From Drosophila pseudoobscura (Eukaryota; Arthropoda; Insecta; Diptera; Drosophilidae): a stretch of DNA of 64,000 nt. How positions within the stretch are numbered: the stretch's first letter is position 1; each line of letters opens with the position of its first letter. Positions 26,301-36,531 of the stretch are shown here, in pieces. The notes under the pieces are model-generated. The model had not been told where the DNA came from. It ran no database searches and saw only the letters and a program-made list of their open reading frames with translations. A program made the position numbers and the translations under genes. The stretch lies in the NCBI RefSeq assembly GCF_009870125.1, contig NC_046681.1:25380001-25444000 (forward strand). The letters are read 5' to 3'.

Positions 26301-26835
26301 AGAGTGCCCTACCTATCCGTGGCCAATACATACTTGTGAGTGGGGATATCTTTACAGATAAATGGCTAGTTTTAATGTTTATTTCTTTTCAGTTTTAAAT
26401 GCAATCCAGAGACTGCCAAAGTGGTGCTTGAGCTGCGCACAAATCTGGGTAGATTGCTGCTGAAAAAGGCTCTCTGTCCGGCCCCCATCGAAGAGAATGG
26501 CGAAGAGAAGCAATTGATCAAGTATGGCATTAACTAAGACAAAGGCTATTCAATCATTAAGATGTTTTAAGAGGCACCAAAAAGCTATTAGGGGTTCAGG
26601 GTCAGGGGTTTTGGTTATGCCCCGAAGGATAGTCCAAAAGATAATTTAAGCACCAGTTCCCGTGCCCGTTTCATGCAACATCTTGGTGCTTTATAGTCTT
26701 TGCCAAAGAACACTTTTGTAGAAATTTTCTCATTCGGATTTCATTTTCTTTTGCAGAGCAATTGAGTTGCTGCTTTCATTGGACGAGAAATTGGATGACG
26801 ATTCGTTTTCGTCCGACGAAATCGATGATATCTGA
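23313..26835 (+). CDS. CG9323: DEAH-box helicase, DHX36/RHAU orthologue
   Basis: Exons 23313-25174, 25232-25615, 25680-25793, 26063-26335, 26393-26521 and 26757-26835 close in frame to 946 residues. Motifs: GSTGCGKT (Walker A) at 180-187, DEIH at 282-285, SAT at 314-316 and QRKGRAGR (motif VI) at 543-550. HA2 and OB-fold regions follow, with an acidic C-terminus. Residues 16-33 (RPPGLKGKEIGMYYRDLG) match the DHX36-specific motif that contacts the G-quartet, so this is a likely G-quadruplex resolvase for RNA and DNA rather than a splicing DEAH helicase. An AATAAA at 26928-26933 should end the mRNA. The neighbour Ns4 is convergent, with 123 bp between the two stop codons. Confidence 0.95.
26581..26698 (+). 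ncRNA. candidate box H/ACA snoRNA in last CG9323 intron
   Basis: The 235-nt last intron (26522-26756) can fold as hairpin-hinge-hairpin-tail on the sense strand. Hairpin 1 has lower stem GCTATT (26584-26589) with GATAGT (26628-26633) and an inner GGGG/CCCC stem. The hinge carries AGATAA (26639-26644), a match to box H (ANANNA), 15 nt after the inner stem. Hairpin 2 has lower stem GCACCA (26650-26655) with TGGTGC (26684-26689). Its tail has ATA (26693-26695), an accepted variant of ACA, 15 nt after a short TGC/GCA inner stem. The 14-16 nt spacing rule is met twice. Target sites were not worked out, and hairpin 1 has an alternative inner pairing. Confidence 0.45.
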
Positions 26836-26958
26836 ATGCGGAAGAGGCTCAGAGCATAATTTAATTCCATTTTATTGTGGTTCATTAGTCGAAAGGTATA
26901 TTACCAAAAAATATATGTATAATCAAAAATAAATTATGTGTGTTTGTTCGAAGGATTA

Positions 26959-28920
26959 TTATTCGTCTTCGAGTAGGGCAAATACATTGCGCGAACGTGG
27001 TGCCTCATCCTCCTCGATGGCGCACGAATCCTCGTCGGCATTGGTCTCATCGTTGGAGCTGTCCTCGTCTTCGTCCTCGCTATCAGCAGCTGGAAAAGAG
27101 GAAATTTAGAAAAGGGTTTCATATAGAGACTTTTCGTGGGATCTCACTATCCGAGCAAACGGAGGAGGTATCGCCATTGGTCTCGCTCTCTGGCTCATCT
27201 TGCAGCTCCACTTGTTGGTACTTCTTGACCTCCGGAACATCGGGATGCTGCAGCCAGTGCTCGCGGCGCGCCTCATACCCTGGCGGATAGAACTGCAGCA
27301 CCAGCTGCTGCTGTCCGGCCAGGCACATGCGCAGAATGTGATTTGCGGCCCGATAGCGATCCGGCCTGGCCGCCTTAGCCGTTAGGAAGCCTCGCTTGTA
27401 GGCCCAGGCATCGGAAATGGCCACAGCCGACCACTCGTCATAGTCTTCGGGCAATTGGAGACGCAACAGTTCCGGCAGATTTACATGCTCGCCGAGAAAC
27501 TTCAGTGAGCGATAGGGCACAGACAGCTGGGAGATGGGAAAGCTGCCCAGCAGCACTTGCAGGCACTTTGGCGTGGTCGAGGGAAAGACTAGGCCGGGAC
27601 AGTCGCAGAGCCGTACGAGTGGTGTCAGGAATATGGTCTGAAAGTGTTTGGTATGTCCGGGAGTGCGACTAACGCTTACCACCTTGCGCCCCTTGAGGGC
27701 ATTGATTAGCGAGGACTTGCCGACATTCGGAAAGCCAATGCAGCCGATGGTAAGGACGCCACTGTGATATTTGACATGCTCATGGGGCGTGGTATCGATG
27801 CTGCTGCTGATCTTCAGCTCACCTTCCACGGCTGCTGCAACATCTTCCAGAATGTCCAGCTGATCGCTCCGCATATCCTCGCGTATCTTCTGCTCCCAGG
27901 CGGACAGATCCACCTCCGACTGGACATAGCGCTGGCACTCGCGATAGATGTTGTAGACACCCTCCATGCTGCGCTTGTGGGCCTGTGGACCACGCTGGCA
28001 GCCCTTGCGAGAGCGTGGCAAGAACGAGGCAAACATAACGATCGGCAGCTGGGGATAGCGCTCCTGAAAGTACGCACGCCAGGCCACAACCACCTGTGGT
28101 TCGACGAGATCAACCTTGTTGAAGACCACAATAGCATGCTTTTTCAGTGTGTTGATGATGTAGTCGTACAGGGAGGGTGGGAACATCAGGGTGGCATAAC
28201 GCACATCCACAATGATGAGCAGTATGTCCGAGAATTCAAGAACACGCCAGAGCTGACGCCACGTTTCCAGATTCAGTTCGAACAGCGAGAGTTCCTTGGT
28301 GTCACCACTGCGTTGCTTCTTTTGCAGCCCGTCCACATAATCCTAGGATTAATCCTTAATGAAATGCCGCAAATATCCCAGTAAACATGAACCATGAACC
28401 ATGACCTACCTTAAAGTAACGATTCTCACAGCGGTCCAGCTGTTCTTTGGTGCTCGACAAACTCCAGGCCGGACGCAGGGGAAAATCACAGCCGGCAAAG
28501 TAGCGCTCATCGATTTCGCGCTCCGTGGGACTGAGTGACTGCAGGGGCTTGAAGCCCTCCAGCTTCAGCTGCTCCAGTTCCTTCTTGCCCTCCTGGTAGA
28601 ATTGTAAATTGTAACGATTCACATTCTTGTTGCGATTTCCACCCCTAGCGAACGGCTGCTCCATGAGCTTCCGCGTCGTTTCGGGCACATCGCTGTCCTC
28701 GTAGGACTCCTGGGCACTGCGTAAATACTTGGGCGGACCTGGCCGGCAATCAATGTCATCGTTAGTGTGGTGTGGCTCGTGGGATTTGATTTCTTTTCTC
28801 CCACAAATATCAGTGGTAGAGGGGGGGAATTGTTGACGTACCTTTTGTGTTGCGTTTTTGCAACATCTGATCCTTCTTCTTCTTGCCGCTAAAGGCTACC
28901 TTGCGTCTCTGCTGTGGCAT
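26959..28920 (-). CDS. Ns4: Nucleostemin 4, GNL1-type circularly permuted GTPase
   Basis: Exons 28920-28842, 28738-28410, 28342-27148 and 27089-26959 close in frame to 577 residues. The start is MPQQRRKVAFSGKKKKDQ, a basic N-terminus as in GNL1/YlqF-MMR1 proteins. The G motifs occur in permuted order: G4 NKVD at 211-214, G1 GFPNVGKSS at 339-347, a TPG element just after it, and G3 DCPG at 383-386. The C-terminus is acidic (DSEDEDEDSSNDETN then EEDEAPRSRNVFALLEDE). Family knowledge points to ribosome-biogenesis or growth-related GTPase function; the exact role is inference. The minus-strand AATAAA at 26876-26871 lies inside the CG9323 3' UTR, so the two mRNAs probably overlap tail to tail. The 5' end is divergent from Amacr. 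Confidence 0.95.
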
Positions 28921-29363
28921 TGCGGAATGTTAATTTCGTTTGGTTTCCTATGCTTCTGTAGCTCTCTAAATTTCATTAATTTAATTCTGGTTAAATGTTA
29001 TTGCGGCTTCTCTTTTGCGCCGACATTCCGTTGATGAGTCTGGCCAGGGCTGCCAGGCTGCTCGAAAGCTCCGAAGAAGTGGGCACTAAAAAATCAGTGC
29101 TGCCCACCTTAAAAAAGTTGTTTTTACTACGAAATTTAAACAAAAACACACAAAAATTAAGGAACACGACTATAAAATATTTAATAATGCTGATCTACAT
29201 AAAGTGGCACATAAGACAGTAACATTTAATTTGAATTTTTAAATATACTACAGTTCATATGCAATTATTAGATTTTAAAAAGCCAAGTTGGCAGCACTAT
29301 TATAATGGCGTCCAAAGTGCAATCAACTTGTTTGCTTGAATTAAGATTTGTAGCTTTTAAAAA
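28921..29363. promoter_or_regulatory. bidirectional Ns4/Amacr promoter region
   Basis: Only 443 bp separate the two divergent ATGs, so both promoters and 5' UTRs must fit here. GTGCTGCC (29098) and its inverse GGCAGCAC (29291) lie near the two ends, the latter followed by TATTATAATGGC. No canonical TATA, DRE or Inr-DPE pair stands out. A 75-codon open frame at 28995-29222 lacks support and is not called. Confidence 0.55.
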
Positions 29364-30537
29364 ATGCCGCTGAAAGGCATCAAAGTCTTGGAATTCGTTG
29401 GCCTAGCCCCTGGTCCACTCTGTGGCAAAATCCTGACCGATTTTGGGGCTACCGTCACCCGCATTGACAAGGTAAACACTCCAATTCGATCATTGATCTT
29501 TCTACATCTTAACATTTTTAAAGATCCTCGATAATCAGTTGGATGTACTGCAACATGGCAAGCGTACAATGTGCGTTAATATGAAAGATCCTGAGGGGCA
29601 GCAGCTTGTGCGCCGCCTGGCCAAGAAAAGCGATGTACTCATCGAACCCTTTCGACCGGGCGTCATGGAGAAGCTCCACTTGGGTCCCGCCGAGTTGTGC
29701 GGAGAGAATCCGCGTTTGATCTATGCCCGTCTGACGGGATTTGGCCAGCAGGGACGTTTGGCGGCACGCGCTGGTCACGATCTCAACTATGCAGCCATTT
29801 CGGGCGTTCTGTCCATGCTGGGACGCAGAGACGAAAAGCCCACCGCACCGATTAATCTTTTGGCCGACTTCGCGGGCGGCAGTGTGATGTGTGCCCTGGG
29901 CATTTGCCTGGCCCTGCTGGAACGCCATAACTCTGGGCGTGGCCAGGTCGTGGATGCGGCCATGGTCGAAGGAGCTGCCTATGTGGCCAGCTGGTTGTTC
30001 CTGTCGCGGGATCTTCATATTTGGGGAAAGCAGCGTGGCGACAACATCCTCGATGGCGGGGCATATTTCTACGATAACTACGAAACAAAAGACGGTCTCT
30101 ACATGTCTGTGGGCGCGCTGGAGCCGCAGTTCTTTGAGCTTCTCAGGCAGCGATTGGAACTGCCCGAGGATCTGCCGCAGTTCGGAGACGAGCATCAAGA
30201 GCGGGGCAGGCGGCTATTAACGGAAGCATTTCTAACAAAAACCCAGGCGCAATGGTCGAAGATCTTTGAAGACATAGATGCTTGCGTTTATCCCGTGCTG
30301 GACTATACAAAAGTCCACCAACATGCCCACAACAAGGAGCGGCAATCCTTCGGGCTGCTCGGTGATGCAGTGGCACCGCGTCCAGCGCCACGACTGAGTC
30401 GTACTCCTGGAAAACTGCCCAAGGCAGAGAGCACAAAGCAGGAAGAACTGATAGGGGATCTGGAGTTGAAACCCGAAGAACTGAAAAGATTGTTGGAGTC
30501 GGGAGTGCTGACGTTGCCAGATCGAGCAAAGCTCTAG
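29364..30537 (+). CDS. Amacr: alpha-methylacyl-CoA racemase (CaiB/BaiF family)
   Basis: Exons 29364-29471 and 29524-30537 give 373 residues, normal for AMACR. The enzyme interconverts (2R)- and (2S)-methyl-branched acyl-CoAs so that branched fatty acids can enter peroxisomal or mitochondrial beta-oxidation. It opens MPLKGIKVLEFVGLAPGPLC, the usual family start. The catalytic pair expected from the family is present: His121 in GHDLNY and Asp151 in LLADFAGG (human His122/Asp152). The last three residues are AKL, a PTS1-like peroxisomal import signal. The intron is 52 nt. A poly(A) signal AATAAA lies at 30636-30641. I recall this locus as CG9319 in D. melanogaster. Confidence 0.95.
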
Positions 30538-31101
30538 CCTGTCGTATAACAGTTCTTGTTGAAAGCTTCGAAGTGCCGTTTATTGTTTACATCCGTATTG
30601 GGAGCCGCCCCAAGATTTCTCCGATTGTTGTTTTAAATAAAAGACTTTATTGTTTTGTTGCTCTTGCATTCAAAATTCTTTTATTCTCGCTCTTGCACAC
30701 AAAACACAGTTTAAATTTACTAAATTTTTCGCGTACAAACTATCAGTCATACAATTTGTTCATGAACGGGTTTGTGCCGAACTATTAGGGATTGGGGGGG
30801 AGGAGTGATAATACAGTATAATTTAATAGAAACTATCTTATCGTTTAAATTCCGATTTTTCGTTTATCGCTTTCGTACACGCTCTCTCTCGCTGTTTCTA
30901 CTTATTCGCTATACTAGCATACAGAATTAGCACAGAAATATTCTCTAAAAAGCACCGCGCGTCAGCGTTACCAGTAGTTCGATTTCTCTTAGTTTCGTTT
31001 AAATATATATCGTCATATATATATTTAATACAATTCATTTATTATAATGCTCATATGTATGTAATGTATATGTAATGCATAAGTAGTTATGTATGTATGT
31101 T

Positions 31102-31352
31102 TCATGTAAATTTCACTAGTTTGATTTGGTTTTGGGCTGCAGGCAGTTTCATTAAAATCTGCCCGCTGGGAAATTGCTGTGAAAAAGAGGTTATGGACAA
31201 TAGGCCAAACGGACCAACAAAAAATGATGCAACGAATGCTATGTAAAATGCAACTCTTTTGCTTATCATACCTTGAAGACGAAATCCACATTTCCAAATG
31301 GTTCGTAGGTGCCTTTCAATTTTCCTTGGCTGTTTTTGCCTGTTGTCCATAC
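31102..31352 (-). other. candidate pair of minus-strand exons, unidentified
   Basis: On the minus strand TTCAAG|GTATGATAAG (end of exon at 31272) and CCTCTTTTTCACAG|CAATTT (exon start 31176) define a 95-nt intron with good signals. One frame reads through the junction, including GTYEPFGNVDFVFK followed by QFPSGQILMKLPAAQ, and stops at 31102. The frame is closed by TAA just upstream (near 31358), so an acceptor at AAAAG|GTATGG (31353) would be needed; it has a poor pyrimidine tract. A second frame from an ATG at 31348 is also open through the junction. I do not recognise either product. Confidence 0.3.
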
Positions 31353-32509
31353 CTTTTATAATTTCATCGTTATTTGTAGTATGTAGTAGTACGTTCCGTA
31401 TATGTCGCTTAGTCCCGGGTAAAGTAATTCATTGTAAGTCCTTAAGTAAGTGTTTCGTTTCGTATTTGTATAAATAGTAAGTCTCAGTTCTCAGTATAAA
31501 ATCAGTACCATATGTTACGTTTTCAATTTGTTTTTTTTTGTTTTCGTTTCGTTTACAATTACCGTTGTGTACAGTTTATTAGTATTAGTTTATGTTTTTA
31601 CATTAAAAATATCATAATTTCTTTACATTTCACTTTGCTCTGCTGCGCGTGGTGCTTTTTTTATTTACTTCAATACTTGCACACAATATCATACCCGTAC
31701 ACGCACACGAACATGCACACACACATTCTTAGCATACACAGTTTATCAAATCACAGGCAATGTTTACAGTTATAGTTGTAGCACAATTGGCATTTTTTGT
31801 AGAACAGACGACGCGACCTACACCCTATTCACACATTTAATAAAACGGCTAAAATGTCCATTCTCCAAAAAAAAAAAATTGGAGCAGCCTGGCATCTTAA
31901 CCCTCATTTAACTTTTATCTTAGCTTATATGTTTTAAGCCTAATGAGGGAAAATCAAAATTTTACAAGCTTCTTGAAATTCTGAAGAGGTTTCGGTTTTT
32001 GGGTTTTTTTTGTTGTTTTTTTCGTTTTTGGAATGATAACATACAGAAATACTCAGTCACAGTTGCGGGCACACACGTTCTTACATTATAATAGATCTAT
32101 ACATATGCACAGGCATGTAGATTTAATATGTAATGTATAAAAGTTAGAAATTTGTGCTAGATGAGTGCTTCTCTAGTACTGGGTGTGATGTACCATCCAT
32201 TCACTCGAAACTCTTTCTCTTTCCCAACACTACTTTTGCATAACAACCATTTGTCAATCATCACATAATTCTCATCATCAATTCTTCATCATACAACGCA
32301 CGCACAAGCATCATTTATCATCTCAAGTACTCATCAAGTCATACTTAATCAACACACCTGTGAAAAATATGTGCAAAGAAAAAAGAAATATATGATTATT
32401 AGCAAAATATTTTGTATGTGTGGGACGCTTGTGCGCAGGTTTTTATCGGTTGTTTGTTTTTGTAACTAACTTATTTTGATAAATTGAATTTAAAAATTCT
32501 ATGCATCAC

Positions 32510-32587
32510 TTACATTTTGTTTACCACAGCCATAAAGTGCAAGATCCTCTCGGCGGCGGCCTTCGCAAAGCTCAGGCTGAGGCTCAT
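32510..32587 (-). CDS. candidate 25-codon small ORF with good codon bias
   Basis: ATG at 32587 to TAA at 32510. The peptide starts MSLSLSFAKAAAERILHF, a small/hydrophobic stretch and then an amphipathic-looking segment. About three quarters of its codons end in G or C (AGC, CTG, GCC, AAG, GAG, ATC, GTG), in contrast to very AT-rich flanks. A consensus donor (AT|GTAAGT, exon end 32514) overlaps the last codons, and a strong acceptor (TTTTTCACAG at 32367-32358) follows. Splicing there would replace the end and give a 28-residue product ending CVD. Another minus frame is also open across this exon, so it might instead be an internal exon of a longer protein. No homologue is recognised. Confidence 0.35.
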   Translation of the reverse strand: MSLSLSFAKAAAERILHFMAVVNKM

Positions 32588-33380
32588 CTTCAATAGATTC
32601 AGAATCATCCAAAAGTCATTCAAGAGGCAGACATAGACATACATCACCATTCTTCATCATAATTCATAATCTATCATTCATAGCTAATTTTGGTACATAT
32701 TAAATTATTTCATTTTGGCAATTCAAATTGTCTCGTTGATATCGTTGTTATTCTAAAAGTTGTCATTTCAAAAACTCAATATTTAATAATGAATTTCTTT
32801 TTGATATGTTGAAAGGTATTTTTTTTAAATTTTCAAATTGTTTTGCTCTCGTTTGGACGGCTGTGCGATATTTCAATTGCAAACTTACCAATTGTTTTTC
32901 TTTTAGATATTTTTTTTTTGAAATGACAACTTGTTAGGGAGTGTTCATTGAAAAAAGCTCAAGTTTAATTCCAGTTGAGCTTTGTTTAATGAATTCCACA
33001 TTATAATTACAAACCAGATAATTTTTAATGCTTATCTACGGTATCTAACCACACAATAGTTTGCTTTACATTCAGTTTTCGACACACTTTTATACTTAGT
33101 TTTAATTGTAAGTGTATTGAAATGTTTGGAAAAGATTTTAAACGGTTAGTTTTTCATTTGATTTCTTTTTTCCTTCGTTATTTTTCTCCTCGTTCACAGT
33201 CGCGTCTTTTTCGTAAGGTAGTTTCTGGTTATGTTTGTATGTATGGAAGTGTAAATGAACTTATGGTAAATGGTCCTAAGTATGTGAGTGTCGTTGTTTT
33301 TGTATAGAAACGGAATCAGGTCCGGGCTTTATATAGGCACGATTGCCAAAGCGGATATTCCAAAACATTCTGTATAAATT

Positions 33381-34238
33381 ACACATCCCCACAAAAAAAA
33401 GTGTCGTGCGCGGCTGACCAAAGGCAATTAAAAATTTTAATTCAGTTTTCAAAAATTCAAAATGGCGGATCAAATAAGACCGGACTTACTTAAAACGAAT
33501 AATTCTCCGGCCTTGCATCTAGATCTTTCCCTTTTAAATAGATCTTTTGAAGAGAAAATAACTCGATACATCTCGAAACAAGAAAACTCAAATTCGTAAT
33601 CAGCGACCCCAAAAGCCCCCATTGACGAGTTTCAAGCAAATTCGATAAATTTTTCAAATGAGTTTCCAACATGTTTTGACCAAATTAGTTTTTTTGAGGC
33701 TAGAAAAAAACCTGCCGGGATGGAGCAAATCTGACCTTGGATTCGGGGTAAACATTGCTCATTTTGGTGAACATTTTCACTTGTTCTTTTTTAGTGAGTC
33801 AACTCACTCATATTGCTCTCTTAGATTGCTCAGTTACTCACTTGCTCAGTTGCTGACTTGCTCTCTCAGTTGTTCACTATTCATGCACAGATGGTTCCAA
33901 ATTTCACCATACTTTCAATTTAGCGACATACCGAATTTTTGAAAGAGTATACAGCTTTGCCGGTAATACAAAAAGTGTGAAGTAAACGTAAATATAAGCA
34001 ACAGCTGCCAGATCGCAAAATGCCCTTTGAGGAGCAAAATTGCGCAAAAAGTGAGTAGAGAACAAATGAACAACAAAGAACAAGTGAACAAAAAAGAACA
34101 GCTTGGAAGGAACATGTTCAGTTGCTCACTTAAGTGAACAACTCTTTTTTGTTCACTCACTCATGAGCAACACAACACTAATAGGGATAGGATACTCTGG
34201 TCAGTCGCGCACGACATTTTTTTTTTGTGGGGATGTGT
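33381..34238. mobile_element. 858-bp terminal-inverted-repeat element (MITE or foldback-like)
   Basis: The first about 40 bp (33381-33420, starting ACACATCCCCACAAAAAAAA and ending GCGGCTGACCA) are repeated in inverted orientation at 34198-34238, with only a poly-A length difference and two base changes. The inner part has subterminal arrays of TTGCTCAC/TTGTTCAC-type units (33760-33890) and of GTGAACAA-type units (34040-34170) that are partly complementary, so much of the element could fold back. It has no transposase frame. Flanking 8-mers TATAAATT and TATTTATC agree at 5 of 8 positions, so a decayed 8-bp target duplication is possible but unproven. Confidence 0.8.
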
Positions 34239-36531
34239 TATTTATCAAAATTAATATTTAATATTAGTGTTTAGGATAGTTTTAAATTGCATGGGCTACG
34301 AAAATAAAGTAACAAATATGTTAAATAATTACAATTTATTTACAATTGAATTTTTTAAATAAGTTTGAAATTTAATTTGGTAAATAAATGTCATTAAATT
34401 TTTTTAGCTATGCAGCTTTCTTTAAAAAAATATTTGTATGTGTAACTAAAAGTGGTAGAAAATTAAGGATAGTATTTCTTTTTAGAAAATTTTGAGTATA
34501 CAAAAATTGATAAAAGCTATAAACAGTGAATAGAAGAACTAAATTTAGGATTATAGTGCAACTTCTAACTACTGAACCTATTTATTAAATTAAGCTATAA
34601 TTTTGCAATTTATTTATTAGTCTATTTCTTACGTATGGGGGAAAAACACGGCCTTGGTTCCGTCTCCTAGTTTTCGTCCTATCAGTCGATTGTGTATGTA
34701 AAATGTAATGTATATTTGTCTTTCAGCGCGTTTTCTACACGTAAAGTAAAATGTAAAGTACGGGTTTTTCGTTTTCGCTAAGTTTTTAGTTTTTGCTTTT
34801 GTTGTTGTTGTTGTATACCCTGGTCCGTTGCTCGTTGAGTTTTAGTATCTTTCGGTTATCTAATTTATATATTTATATGTTTGTGTATGCTGCAGGTAGT
34901 TGCTTGGTTGTTATTGCTTTTTTTACACAATTGAAATACAAAAAATAGAATTAAAGTCGTTCCGGCAAAATAAGCGTCATTCGTTGAAATTAATGCGAGC
35001 AAAAAATAGTACAAAATTGCATTAAGTTAAGGTATATTTTTCTGGAGCGTAGCGAAATAATGTTAACTGTACTTTGATCAAAAATTAAGTTTAAACTAGG
35101 TTTATCTTGAGATGTTTTGCGTTCTATTCTGTTTTTGTTGTATTTCAGGGTATGGTATTTTTAAGCCGCCACGCCCCATGCTTTGTACGTCCCTAAGTCA
35201 TTTTTGTATTTCGTTTTTCCATTATTGTTACTAAGTTATTTTTCACGTTACTTTTTTGTTTTCAGTCGTCTTTGAGTCTTACAATTGTTTTTCGTTTTTG
35301 TTGGTTTTTTGTGTGTAAATTTTAAATTGAAATCCGTTTAAAATCTTTTTTGTTTGGTTTTTTGCTTAAGACTAAAATCATTCACTAGAAAAACTCTTAA
35401 GCTTACTTTTTTAATATCACACAACACACGCCAACACACGCGCGCCAAAGAAAATGTGAGGGTGGAGGGGCGGAGAGGTTTTTCAGCCATTTTCCCAATC
35501 ACAAATACCATTTGCAGAAGCATCCATCACAGATTCACACTTGAATATGACAATTGGGGGTTTATTTTCTGTCTTCCCTGGGGATCTAGGAAGGTTATAA
35601 GGCAGTTTGACAGATTCGCACACTGGCCAGGCACTCAGACTCTTGTAAGTAGACAAATACATACGCTCTCTCTCTCGATTACAGGCATATATCATATATC
35701 ATCCGTCATTCACCTAATCATAATCGTACATCAAATTCAGTTTCTTCAATATCTCACAAAATCTCTCTCACACAGGCATTCATAAGTTTTTGTTTTTTTT
35801 TTTGCTGTAATTTTAAGTTTTTCTAAGGTGTTTTTTTGGGTTACATATAATTATAGGCGTCTTATAAATTAGGGTGTGTTTTTGTTTTTGCTTTGTTTTG
35901 ATAGCCGCTAACAACAAGTTAATGTTTCCAAGGAATTTGTAATGTATTTAATGTGTGTTTTGTGTTCTTGTTTTTACCGATTTTCACACTTAAATTAGGC
36001 TTGACATAATTTCGATTAACAACTTCTGATAAGTTCTTTTGGTGATGCTTAAAATCGGGGGCCATTCCAAACAGAATGCCCAAAAGATTTGTCATAATTT
36101 GCTTTCGGCCACAATAATAGATAATAATAATAATAAGTCAATGGGCAATCTGTTTGGTAGGTTAACAAAATTGTAATCACTATTTAGGTTGGGAGGGCGG
36201 AGGAGGCCGGGCCATTCCTTCAACTTAAAATTAATTTAGTTTTATAAACAATGTGTCTTAGCATTTACACGTTGCACAGCAACAATATATACATTGTAGA
36301 TCGGACAAACAAAACTTAGTAGTTAAGAAGAGATTTATTCGGACTGGACTGAAATTTAAGCCAAATTAAAAAATGTTTGAATCATTTTTCGGTGTGTGTG
36401 TGTGTATATGTGTGTGTCGTCCATCGGAGTGTGGATGATGTGTGAATGATGGGAATTCGGATCAGAATCTACTTACCAGTTCATTCTTGTATTGTGGGTA
36501 TTGTTGGAAACATTAACCTCTAGTTAGACGT

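Larger units (their letters stand above)
30660..36310. other. Amacr-Ket intergenic stretch of 5.6 kb without a recognised gene
   Basis: The base composition is unusual: the plus strand is T-rich, with many TTTTTGTTTTCG-like runs, so the minus strand carries the A-rich AAACAAAAAC pattern typical of long fly 3' UTRs. GC-richer islands stand out at 31102-31352, 32510-32590, 34637-34680 and 35483-35640. A transposon sits at 33381-34238. An extended 3' UTR of Ket or a separate minus-strand gene would both fit; neither is proven. Confidence 0.5.

Noticed and set aside
27764-28384. 206-codon plus-strand open frame
   Set aside because: Antisense shadow of Ns4 exon 3.
28995-29222. 75-codon plus-strand frame between Ns4 and Amacr
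   Set aside because: It sits in the shared promoter/5' UTR region, has no protein-like composition past the first third, and has no homologue I recognise.
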